Source: Acidobacteriota bacterium
Lineage (GTDB): Bacteria > Acidobacteriota > Terriglobia > Bryobacterales > Bryobacteraceae
Direction of reading: 5' to 3'
Assembly: GCA_026394095.1 (NCBI GenBank)
Contig: JAPKYY010000157.1
Span: forward strand, 1-22,744
Length of the DNA stretch: 22,744 bases
Shown: positions 1 to 7,457 of the stretch, piece by piece
How the letters are laid out: each line of letters opens with the position of its first letter
Position numbering within the stretch: the first letter of the stretch is position 1
The notes under the pieces: generated by a model
Seen by the model: only the letters and a program-made list of their open reading frames with translations
Told to the model about the DNA's origin: nothing
The model's database searches: none
Position numbers and translations under genes: made by a program

Positions 1-822
1 CAGCCCGCTCAGCCCGGCAAAAGGGTTGCGCCCGGTCAACACCTCGTACATCACCACACCCAAAGAGTAGATATCCGTCGCAGTCGTAATCGAATCGCCT
101 CTCAACTGCTCCGGGCTGGCATAACGCGGCGTCAGGCGTGCTTCAACCGTTTTGGCATCATCGTCAACGGCCTTGCTGATACCGAAATCGATAAGCTTCA
201 ACGCCCCTTCGCTGCTTACCAATACATTGCTCGGCTTGATATCCCGGTGTGCAATCAGCGCTCGATGCGCTGCCTCAATCACCTCGCAAAGGCCTTCAAG
301 CAGAGTCAGTTTTTCTTCGAAGGCTTTGCCCTGCAAATACTCATTCAAAGGCTTGCCATCCACCAGTTCCATCACCAGATAGGCCTGCCCCTCATCGGTG
401 ATTCCGGTATCCAATAGCCGCGCAATTCCGGGATGTTCCAGACGGCCCAGCAACGCCGCCTCTCTTTGAATTTCTGCCGGGCTTAGCCCCACCCGGTGCC
501 ATACTTTTACCGCCACTCTCTGCTCGGCGCCCCATTCGAGTGTCCGCACTGCTTCGTAAACCGACCCCATACCGCCTTCTCCCAGCTTCCGCTCCAGCCG
601 GCACTTCCCGGCCATTCTTCCCAACATTGGGTCTGTCAGGAACCCCAAATCAAGCCCCGCCCCTTGGTCCAGATAATCCAGCTCGCCAGCTTCGAGCAGC
701 GATAACACCTCCGCTCTAAGCCCGGCATCAGTTGTATTTTCAACAACAAACTTCACCCTCTGCTCCAGAGGTTGTTCAAGCGCCTTTGCCAGCAACCCGG
801 ACAAATTCTCCCAACTACTCAT
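1..822 (-). CDS. PknB-like serine/threonine protein kinase, 3' end cut by the window edge
   Basis: Translating the minus strand from the ATG at 822 gives 274 residues open to base 1, so the C-terminus lies outside. A short helical N-terminus (about 1-70) precedes a complete kinase core: glycine loop GEGGMGSVYEA at 81-91, ATP-binding Lys106 in VAVK, a likely helix-C Glu121, catalytic HRDIKPSN with Asp194, DFG with Asp212, and SPE at 236-238. All residues needed for phosphotransfer are present, so an active enzyme is expected. In this family the visible part is usually followed by a membrane segment and TPR or propeller repeats, which cannot be seen here. It is divergent from the hybrid sensor kinase, separated by 123 bases. 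No strong ribosome binding site precedes the ATG. An in-frame earlier start is not available, because the nearby ATG at 827 runs straight into TGA. Confidence 0.93.
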   Translation of the reverse strand, partial: MSSWENLSGLLAKALEQPLEQRVKFVVENTTDAGLRAEVLSLLEAGELDYLDQGAGLDLGFLTDPMLGRMAGKCRLERKLGEGGMGSVYEAVRTLEWGAEQRVAVKVWHRVGLSPAEIQREAALLGRLEHPGIARLLDTGITDEGQAYLVMELVDGKPLNEYLQGKAFEEKLTLLEGLCEVIEAAHRALIAHRDIKPSNVLVSSEGALKLIDFGISKAVDDDAKTVEARLTPRYASPEQLRGDSITTATDIYSLGVVMYEVLTGRNPFAGLSGL

Positions 823-945
823 ATCATTGGGTTTTACCACTAGTCGTACAAGACCTGCGTCATACCCAATAATTTTGGATCCAGTAGAAGTATCTAAGTC
901 CGGGGCTTCAATGGCAAATTTCTCAGCTATGATTTAGCTGGAACC
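823..945. promoter_or_regulatory. divergent intergenic region between kinase and hybrid sensor genes
   Basis: This 123-base AT-richer gap must hold promoters for both divergent genes. On the plus strand TATGAT at 928-933 resembles a -10 box and lies only 12 bases before the GTG start at 946, so a transcript from it would have a very short leader or none. A weak -35-like CTTCAA lies at 906-911. On the minus strand a TTGAAG-like element with a TCTACT-like partner 17 bases on is possible. These are judgements by eye with weak consensus matches. Confidence 0.35.
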
Positions 946-3294
946 GTGTGGAATCCCATCACTTCCGCTTCGCTCCGGCTGCCATGCTGGACGATTATCC
1001 TGTTCACGTTTCTGCCTGCAACCGCAATAACACTGACCCAGGACCGGGATTACGTAATCTCGAATTGGACTACAATCGACGGTCTCCCCGGAAACTCCGC
1101 CACCTCGATCGGCCAGTCTCCGGATGGCTATCTGTGGATTGGTACCTTCAACGGTCTCGTCCGCTTCGATGGCTCTAGGTTCAGTGTCTACCACCCCAGC
1201 AACACTCCAGCACTGCCTCATGACGGAATCCTCAGAGTTCATCGTGATCAGCAGGGCGGCATGTGGTTTGGTACATTTGGCGGCCTGGCGAAACGTAAGG
1301 ATAACGCCTGGCATCTGGTCGCAGCCAACGACCCCTACCGGACAAACCCCGTTCGCCTCATTTCCTCCAAGACTAATGTCCTTTACGCCTGGTTTGAAGG
1401 CGGATTCCTGGCTCGAATTCAAGGCTCGAAACTCGAACCACTTCCCACTCCTCAACTAAGCGCCCCCCGCAGGGCCCCCTTTCTTTTTTTTGACGAAGCA
1501 GGCAACCTCATGCTCGCCAGTGGGCCTCTCCTCTATCGCTGGACAAAGTCCTCCTGGCTTCCCCTTTCCCTGCCGGCTCAAATTGCCTCTACCTTCGCAA
1601 CAGCAAGTCAGATCACCCAGAATTCTTCTGGAGAACTTCTGATTGCAGGCCCCACAGGCTTCACCAGCATCCTTGGAGACCGCGTCCTCCGCACTGTCAA
1701 GACTCCTTTGCCAAACGTTTTCAGTATCGAAGAAGAACCCGACGGAACCCTCTGGTTTGCCTCTTCCACCGATGGCCTCTACCGGCTCTCCCCAGACAAT
1801 TCCGTCAGACACTTCAATAAAGAGCACGGCTTTCCAAGCAACACTTTCCGGTTTGTCTCCCGCGACACAGATGGCAATATCTGGGCTGGCACCAATGGCG
1901 ATGGCCTGATTCGGCTTCGCAAGCGCAGCGTATTTACTTACGGCTTGGAATCCGGCCTCCCCGATTTCCCGGTTAAGTCTCTGGCTCGCGCACCCGGCAA
2001 TTCCATCTTCGTCGCAACATACGGTCGCGGTGTCTACCGCTTTAAGGACGGCAAGGCCAACCCGGCCTTCCCCGGCAGCCCCAAGCCTGCCTTCGCACAA
2101 GCCCTCCTGACAGACCGCTCAGGCCATCTTTGGATTGGCTCTTATTCCGATGGCCTTTGGCGCTCCACCAATGAGCGTCTCGAGCGAATAGACGACTTTG
2201 GCGAACGCCGATTTACAGTTGAAGCCCTCTTTGAAGACTCCAGAGGCCGCATCTGGGTTGGTTGTAGTTCGGGGGTTGCACTTTATGAATCAGGTCGTTT
2301 CCGGCACTTTCCTCTGGTAGGCGCAAAGTTCCCCGTACCCATCGCCGCCTTCACGGAATCACCTTCCACTGGTGAGATCTGGGCAGGCGGTGATGGAGGC
2401 CTCTACCGCCTCGAAGGTGAGTCTTTTCTCCCTGTTCTCGACAAGTCTGCTAAGGTGCTCCCTTCTCTGCGCTCTCTGATTGTGCACCCCTCCGGTTCCC
2501 TCTTGTTGGGTACCATTGCCGATGGCATTCTGCAGTTCCGGGATGGGCGAGTCCTCTCTGCTTCCTCTCCAGTTTGGCCGGCACCTCAAATAGGAGAGAT
2601 TTTTCCTGCAGGTCCAGACTATTGGCTTGCTACCTCCGCCGGCCTCTGGCGAATCAAACGCGACCTGTTGCTCCGCGATCCCAAACACCATGCCTGGCAT
2701 CCCTTCGGCATCGCCGATGGAATGGCTACCCTCGAATGCTCTGTTGGCCACCAACCCATCGTCATCAAAGACAAGGCTGAAACTCTATGGGTGTCTACCC
2801 TGAAGGGGATTGCTAGCCTCCACCTCCCCAGGCTGCCACTGGAATCTGGCTCAGCTCCAGCCCGAATCGAAAGAATTTCCTTCCGCAACGGAGATCAGCC
2901 CGAAAAAACGATAGACCTCAGTGGCACGAACTCAATCGAACTCCCACCAGAGAGTTGGGACATCCGCATCTCCTACTCTGCTCCCTTGCTGGCCGCGCCA
3001 GAAAAAGTTTCATTTCACTACCTCCTCACAGCCGCCAGCAGTGGAAGCCTCTCCGAAGGCTATGATGCCAACCGCGAGCTTCGCCTCCTGCGTCTGCCTC
3101 CCGGCAATAATCAACTCACCCTCGAAGCCCGAAGCGGCTCGGGCGAATGGACCAGGCCAGCCACTACCCTCTTCCTCAAACGCACGCCATATCTTTGGGA
3201 GAACCGCTACGCACAAGCCGCTGCCTCCCTTTCCCTCCTAGCTGCGCTGATCTTCACGTCCGGGCAGCAGCCAGACGGCACAAGCTCGAACTGA
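946..3294 (+). CDS. sensor half of a hybrid two-component system: propeller repeats, Y_Y_Y-type domain, membrane segment
   Basis: This frame encodes 782 residues from a GTG. No in-frame ATG lies between it and an upstream TAA at 895. A hydrophobic signal-type segment (about 13-30) is followed by many reg_prop-type repeats of the form DGxLWIGTxxGLxRxDG (about 45-630), which build two periplasmic beta-propellers. A Y_Y_Y-like beta-sandwich (about 640-740) follows, then a membrane segment at 755-770 (YAQAAASLSLLAALIF). Normal members of this family continue into a histidine kinase in one polypeptide. Here the frame reads only 12 more residues to TGA at 3292-3294, while the kinase continues in the -1 frame. 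The signal sensed is unknown; in gut Bacteroides such propellers sense carbohydrates. Alone, this half would be a receptor without output. Confidence 0.85.
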   Translation: MWNPITSASLRLPCWTIILFTFLPATAITLTQDRDYVISNWTTIDGLPGNSATSIGQSPDGYLWIGTFNGLVRFDGSRFSVYHPSNTPALPHDGILRVHRDQQGGMWFGTFGGLAKRKDNAWHLVAANDPYRTNPVRLISSKTNVLYAWFEGGFLARIQGSKLEPLPTPQLSAPRRAPFLFFDEAGNLMLASGPLLYRWTKSSWLPLSLPAQIASTFATASQITQNSSGELLIAGPTGFTSILGDRVLRTVKTPLPNVFSIEEEPDGTLWFASSTDGLYRLSPDNSVRHFNKEHGFPSNTFRFVSRDTDGNIWAGTNGDGLIRLRKRSVFTYGLESGLPDFPVKSLARAPGNSIFVATYGRGVYRFKDGKANPAFPGSPKPAFAQALLTDRSGHLWIGSYSDGLWRSTNERLERIDDFGERRFTVEALFEDSRGRIWVGCSSGVALYESGRFRHFPLVGAKFPVPIAAFTESPSTGEIWAGGDGGLYRLEGESFLPVLDKSAKVLPSLRSLIVHPSGSLLLGTIADGILQFRDGRVLSASSPVWPAPQIGEIFPAGPDYWLATSAGLWRIKRDLLLRDPKHHAWHPFGIADGMATLECSVGHQPIVIKDKAETLWVSTLKGIASLHLPRLPLESGSAPARIERISFRNGDQPEKTIDLSGTNSIELPPESWDIRISYSAPLLAAPEKVSFHYLLTAASSGSLSEGYDANRELRLLRLPPGNNQLTLEARSGSGEWTRPATTLFLKRTPYLWENRYAQAAASLSLLAALIFTSGQQPDGTSSN

Positions 3295-4475
3295 TGCGCT
3301 CGCGTCAAGCCGAAGAAGTGATGCTCCTCGCCAAGCAGGAAGCAGAGAATGCCTCCCGCCTGAAGAGCCTCTTCCTTGCCAACATGAGTCACGAATTGCG
3401 AACCCCGATGAACGGTATCCTCGGCATGACCCAGTTGCTCCAGTCAACAGAACTCAATCCTCAACAACAGGAGATGATCGATACGCTGCAAAGCTCTGGC
3501 ACCTCTCTCCTTCGAATCCTCAATGAGATCCTCGATATTTCCAGAATCGAAGCCGGACGCCTGGACCTCAACCCTGTCCCGGTCAAGCTCTCTTCTGTTA
3601 TCGCCGAAACTATACAGCTGGTCCGGCCGCTTACCATTCAGAAGAAGATCCAGCTCTCTGCGCACATCGATCCATCGATTCCCGCAACCCTCTCGGGAGA
3701 TCCTCTGCGCATCCGCCAGATTGTCCTGAATTACCTCGATAACGCAATCAAGTTCACCAAAACAGGTGGTGTTTATCTCACGGCCGAACCCGTACCGGCA
3801 CCTCAGGAGAAGATCGGCATTCGCATTGCCGTCACTGATACCGGCTGCGGAATTCCCGAAGGGAAACTCTCCGAGATCTTCGATGCCTTTGCTCAGGTCG
3901 ATGCTTCTTCCACCCGTATCCACGGAGGCACCGGCCTTGGTCTTACCATCGTCCGGCGTCTGGCCAGATTGATGGGTGGCGAGGCAGGCGTGGAATCAGT
4001 CGTGGGCCGAGGCTCTACTTTTTGGGCAACTCTCTTTCTCGAACCAGTCCTGAATGCCCCTGAGGATATCGAGATTCCACTCACGCCCCTGAAGCTCAAT
4101 AGGCCCAAAATATTGGTAGCCGAAGACAACCGCATCAACCAGCGTGTCCTGGCAGCTTTCCTGCAACGCCTCAATTGCGACGTCACCATCGCAGTGGATG
4201 GCCAGGACGCCATCGAACAAGCCAGCTCCTCTCACTTTGACCTCATCCTCATGGACGTTCAGATGCCCCGCATGGACGGCCTTGCCGCCACCAGGGCAAT
4301 CCGTGCAACGCCAGGCCCACTCGCCAGCATCCCAATCATTGCCATAAGCGCATCCGCCATGCCGGAGGATCTGGAGCGTTGCTCCGCCTCCGGCATGGAT
4401 GGCTTTCTCTCCAAGCCCGTCAAACTCGACGACCTTTCAAGAGAGCTGCATCAGCGCCTCACCCTCCGCGCATAA
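3294..4475 (+). CDS. histidine kinase plus receiver half of the hybrid two-component system
   Basis: Read from ATG 3294, which overlaps the preceding TGA (TGATG), the product has 393 residues. HisKA carries the H box FLANMSHELRTPMNG with phosphoacceptor His33. HATPase_c shows the N box (LNYLDNAIKFT), G1 (DTGCGIPE), the F region (IFDAFAQVD) and G2 (GGTGLGLTIVRRL). A receiver domain (about 270-390) has the acidic EDN pocket, phosphoacceptor Asp321 in LMDVQMPRMDG, and SKPV near the end. All catalytic residues are intact. The same frame is open upstream and encodes VRAAARRHKLEL at about 3257-3292, which looks like the normal cytoplasmic linker after a membrane helix. The ancestral gene was therefore probably fused to the sensor half. 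Separate production by stop-start coupling at TGATG is an alternative. No DNA-binding output domain is present, so partners act in trans. Confidence 0.88.
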   Translation: MRSRQAEEVMLLAKQEAENASRLKSLFLANMSHELRTPMNGILGMTQLLQSTELNPQQQEMIDTLQSSGTSLLRILNEILDISRIEAGRLDLNPVPVKLSSVIAETIQLVRPLTIQKKIQLSAHIDPSIPATLSGDPLRIRQIVLNYLDNAIKFTKTGGVYLTAEPVPAPQEKIGIRIAVTDTGCGIPEGKLSEIFDAFAQVDASSTRIHGGTGLGLTIVRRLARLMGGEAGVESVVGRGSTFWATLFLEPVLNAPEDIEIPLTPLKLNRPKILVAEDNRINQRVLAAFLQRLNCDVTIAVDGQDAIEQASSSHFDLILMDVQMPRMDGLAATRAIRATPGPLASIPIIAISASAMPEDLERCSASGMDGFLSKPVKLDDLSRELHQRLTLRA

Positions 4476-4595
4476 AACACAATTACCGCCAGAACTACCA
4501 GCAATGCAGTACCCCGCTCAGGCACCCCTTTCGCTTCAAAGGCATCAAATCCAGTACCGTCAAAGATTCCATCTCCCAACTTCGGAGGATTCTCA

Positions 4596-4622
4596 ATGCA
4601 ACTCTGCTCAACAGATAAGTAA
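4596..4622 (+). CDS. possible leader peptide of eight residues
   Basis: An ATG at 4596 lies six bases after GGAGGA (4584-4589), the best Shine-Dalgarno in this part of the window. It opens a frame MQLCSTDK ending in TAA at 4620-4622. The stop codon lies inside the left arm of the inverted repeat at 4614-4656, so ribosomes finishing the peptide would cover that arm. This geometry would suit an attenuator or coupling device, but nothing shows that it is translated, and the peptide has no obvious amino-acid bias. Confidence 0.22.
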   Translation: MQLCSTDK

Positions 4623-4656
4623 CCTATTTGTAATCAGTTACGGCATGTTACTTATC
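4614..4656. promoter_or_regulatory. inverted and direct GTTAC repeats, probable operator
   Basis: GATAAGTAAC at 4614-4623 and GTTACTTATC at 4647-4656 form a perfect 10-base inverted repeat with a 23-base spacer. Inside, GTTAC at 4637-4641 repeats directly ten bases before GTTAC at 4647-4651. On the other strand a GTTAC (4619-4623) and a near copy ATTAC (4630-4634) are spaced about eleven bases. One helical turn between direct half-sites is the pattern bound by OmpR/PhoB-type winged helices, and the next gene encodes such a domain, so autoregulation is an attractive inference. A weak RNA stem is the alternative. Confidence 0.45.
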
Positions 4657-4710
4657 AATTTTGCCTTCAAACTGAATGTCGTTGCTGTTATCTTTGTCTC
4701 TAGCTCAAAC

Positions 4711-6843
4711 ATGGGGCAGCCAGCCACTCAGCTTCAGCCCGCGCCCAAGCCGGGTTCCCGGGTTGGAGTTTTCGAGTTTGCTGCCGCTTCCGGCTCCCTA
4801 AAACGCAATGGCCTCCCCGTCCGCCTTCAGGATCAACCCGCCCGCCTGCTTTCCGTCCTGCTTGAGAAGTCCGGCCAACTGGTAACCCGTGACGAACTCC
4901 GCCTCCGCATCTGGCCATCTGACACTTTTGTTCAGTTCGATGCCAGCCTCAATACCGCCATCGGCAAGGTTCGCTATGCCCTTCGCGACGAAGCCGACAA
5001 CCCCGTCTTTATCGAGACCGTCCCGCGTCAGGGCTACCGCTTTATCGCCCCCGTCCAGTTCGATACCCTGCAACCTCCTGCTAAATCGCAAAAAACAAAG
5101 ACCTTGGCCTTGGCAGCACTCGTTCTGCTCGGAGTTGCCCTTTGGCAGTTCTGGCCCCGCTTCCAGACAAGCTCTCCCGCCCCTGCCGTTCGCCTGGCCA
5201 TTGCATTGCCACCCGATACCCACCTGGCAACCTACTTCGGCAAATCGGTCGCCATCACCAGCGACGGACAAACCGCCGCCTTCATCGGTCAAACCGGAGA
5301 AGAAAACTCGCGGATCTGGCTGCGCAACCTCAACCGAAACCAAAGTACCTCCGTGCCAGGCTCCGAAGGGGCCCGCTACGTTGAGTTTTCTCCCGACGGC
5401 AAATCTATACTCTTTGTCCAAGATGACAACCTCAAGCTCGCCCCCTCCCCCGATCTCCCGATTCGTACTCTGGCCCGCATCGGAAAAAATATTCCCCATA
5501 GTGCAGTCTGGAGCAAAGACGGCTTTATTTACTATGTGGCCCCCGACAAGGCCTACCCTGCGTCTCTCTGGCGAGTCTCTCCTGCATCAGCTCAACCCGA
5601 GTTGATGCTCACCAACACGCAGCCTTCCCCAGCGCCAGAATACTTTCTGCCTGTTTGCCAGCTCAAGGACGGCAGGCTTCTCATTTCTGTCTTTCGCTTC
5701 ATGGAAAGAACCATCGAAGTTTTCGATCCAGTGCGCCGCACTCGCACTCCCCTCCACTTTCCTGGCTCCGGCGGTTTTCTCACCCCTTCCAACTGGCTTA
5801 CCTTTCACGAGGGAATTCAAATCAGGGCCATCCGCGCCTCTCTTGATCCCATTCGTAGCTCCGGTTCCTCCTTTGTCATCCTCGATGGCGTAATGCGTGC
5901 CGGCTGGAGTGGTGGCAACTTTGCAGCTTCAGAAACGGGCACGCTCGTCTATGCCCCACAACCCCGCCTGCTTGGGGATCGCCAACTCGTCTGGGTAGAT
6001 ACAACAGGCAAGGAGTCCGCCCTTGTCATTCCTCCCGGGCCATACGAAGTTGGCGAGATCAGCCCCGACGGCAAGCATGTACTTCTGTACAAATACAAAG
6101 CTGAAGACCAGCGCTGGTCACTCAACGCCGTCCCTCTGGATGGCGGCCCCTGGATCGAAATCTATCGCGGTTCAAAACATAACCCTTCCGGTATTTGGAT
6201 CGATGCTGGAAAATCGGTTCTCTTCACTGCCGATGACACCCATCTGGTCCGCCGCCAGGTCTTCCCCCTCGGTCCGGTTCAGGATGGCACCTCAAACGTT
6301 ACCCTGCGTCAGACTCCGATCAGTCTCGACACCCGGCGGAATGAGGTCCTCTTTACTGAAGGCTACCGGCCAGCCACAATCGCCTCAGTGCATAAACTTT
6401 CGCTAGTTGGCGGCAGCCTTCCCGAAAAAATGCTCGATGCCGGACTTTTTCCCACGCTCAGCCCCGATGGCAATTGGCTCGCTATGGTTCAACCAGGCGG
6501 AGTTGCCGTCCTTCGCTACCCACTGCAACCGGGAGACAAAGGAATCTACATTGCCCCCGGCACGGCTCCCTTGTGGAGTCTCGACGGCCGTCGTATTTAC
6601 TTCCGTCAGAACAAAAAATTCTTAACCGCCGAATTTTCCACCCTCGGCAAGCCAGGCTTCACCAATTTGCAAACCTGCTTTGAGAGCGCTTATGCGCCTG
6701 CCGATAACTGGAATCGGGGCTATCAGATGCACCCCGACGGCAAGCGTTTCCTCTTCGTCAAACCCGATTTCCAGACCGAAGAGGCTCGCTCCCTGAATGT
6801 GATCCTCAACTGGTTCTCTGAATTTCCCCAGGCAGATCGTTAA
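4711..6843 (+). CDS. membrane-anchored winged-helix (CadC/OmpR-type) regulator with TolB-like propeller
   Basis: The ATG at 4711 gives 710 residues. The frame is open further upstream, but that stretch has no domain and would bury the control repeats. An OmpR/CadC-type winged helix spans about 12-112, including the recognition segment SLNTAIGKVRYALRD and the wing RQGYRFIAPV. A single membrane helix lies at about 131-149 (TLALAALVLLGVALWQFWP). The rest is periplasmic, with WD40/PD40-like blades of the SPDGKxxLFV type that form a TolB-like propeller. This fits a one-component sensor like CadC, in which a periplasmic domain controls a cytoplasmic DNA-binding head. Such fusions are abundant in Acidobacteriota. 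The ligand is unknown. Its stop overlaps that of the convergent adenosyltransferase gene. No ribosome binding site is evident before 4711; ATG 4645 is an alternative that would add a hydrophobic N-terminus. Confidence 0.88.
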   Translation: MGQPATQLQPAPKPGSRVGVFEFAAASGSLKRNGLPVRLQDQPARLLSVLLEKSGQLVTRDELRLRIWPSDTFVQFDASLNTAIGKVRYALRDEADNPVFIETVPRQGYRFIAPVQFDTLQPPAKSQKTKTLALAALVLLGVALWQFWPRFQTSSPAPAVRLAIALPPDTHLATYFGKSVAITSDGQTAAFIGQTGEENSRIWLRNLNRNQSTSVPGSEGARYVEFSPDGKSILFVQDDNLKLAPSPDLPIRTLARIGKNIPHSAVWSKDGFIYYVAPDKAYPASLWRVSPASAQPELMLTNTQPSPAPEYFLPVCQLKDGRLLISVFRFMERTIEVFDPVRRTRTPLHFPGSGGFLTPSNWLTFHEGIQIRAIRASLDPIRSSGSSFVILDGVMRAGWSGGNFAASETGTLVYAPQPRLLGDRQLVWVDTTGKESALVIPPGPYEVGEISPDGKHVLLYKYKAEDQRWSLNAVPLDGGPWIEIYRGSKHNPSGIWIDAGKSVLFTADDTHLVRRQVFPLGPVQDGTSNVTLRQTPISLDTRRNEVLFTEGYRPATIASVHKLSLVGGSLPEKMLDAGLFPTLSPDGNWLAMVQPGGVAVLRYPLQPGDKGIYIAPGTAPLWSLDGRRIYFRQNKKFLTAEFSTLGKPGFTNLQTCFESAYAPADNWNRGYQMHPDGKRFLFVKPDFQTEEARSLNVILNWFSEFPQADR

Positions 6844-7442
6844 CGCGCACCCTTGTTCGGCTGCCAGAGCGCTTCTGCAACGCCAAGCGCCTGATTCACC
6901 CACCGGCTCCACACAAACATCGCATCGCTCAAACGGTTCAGATACAGCATCGCCTCAAGCGGAATTTCCTCATTGTGGCTCAACGTTACCAGTGATCGCT
7001 CTGCTCTGCGGCAAATGGTTCTGCAGACATGCAATTCCGCGCAAATCCGGGTCCCGCCAGGCAGCACGAAGCTGCGCAGTGGGGACAGGCTGCCGTTATA
7101 CAGATCAATCTCCCGTTCCAGTTGGTCAATGGTCTCTTTGGTAATTCTGGGCTGGTTGGGGTGCAGGTCCTGAGGCATTGTCGCTAGAACACTGCCGAGA
7201 TTGAAGAGCTCATGCTGGATCCGTTCAAAGATCAGCTCCAGCTCTACAAGCTTGTGATCTCCCGCTGAAATGCGAACGAGCCCAACAAATGAGTTGAGCT
7301 CGTCGACAGTACCAAATACTTCAATGCGCTGTGCATCTTTCGATACACGCTGCCCACCAACCAGGCCCGTCTCACCTTGATCTCCGGTTTTTGTATAAAT
7401 CCGGTTTAATGCGAGACGGGGTTCGTGGAAGGCTTCACTCAT
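6840..7442 (-). CDS. cob(I)alamin adenosyltransferase, PduO type
   Basis: A 200-residue protein of normal family length. It transfers the adenosyl group of ATP to cob(I)alamin to make adenosylcobalamin in the cytoplasm. The ATP-binding N-terminus reads IYTKTGDQGETGLVGGQRV at about 14-32, followed by RIEVFGTVDELNS. The conserved helices include CRRAERSLVTL and LNRLSDAMFVWSRW near the C-terminus. The gene lies 15 bases downstream of the OmpA-family gene and is probably the last gene of that transcript. It supplies the cofactor for adenosylcobalamin-dependent mutases, and a B12-binding mutase subunit lies 3.5 kb away on the other strand. The stop codon shares TTAA with the convergent regulator gene. 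Confidence 0.95.
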   Translation of the reverse strand: MSEAFHEPRLALNRIYTKTGDQGETGLVGGQRVSKDAQRIEVFGTVDELNSFVGLVRISAGDHKLVELELIFERIQHELFNLGSVLATMPQDLHPNQPRITKETIDQLEREIDLYNGSLSPLRSFVLPGGTRICAELHVCRTICRRAERSLVTLSHNEEIPLEAMLYLNRLSDAMFVWSRWVNQALGVAEALWQPNKGAR

Positions 7443-7457
7443 AATCTCCAGAGTAGA

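Larger units (their letters stand above)
4476..4710 (+). promoter_or_regulatory. 235-base leader and control region before the winged-helix regulator gene
   Basis: There is no convincing gene here. The region turns AT-rich after about 4600 and holds a well-placed Shine-Dalgarno (GGAGGA, 4584-4589) in front of a nine-codon mini-frame. It also carries a perfect 10-base inverted repeat and direct GTTAC repeats, described separately. Continuous open frames run through it from the preceding gene, but their translations look like shadow sequence (Ser, Pro and Gln rich, no domain). Confidence 0.5.

Noticed and set aside
3147..3293. Programmed -1 frameshift in the sensor kinase gene
   Set aside because: No slippery X-XXY-YYZ heptamer with a downstream stem was found in the overlap. 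Error, lesion or reinitiation at TGATG are simpler.
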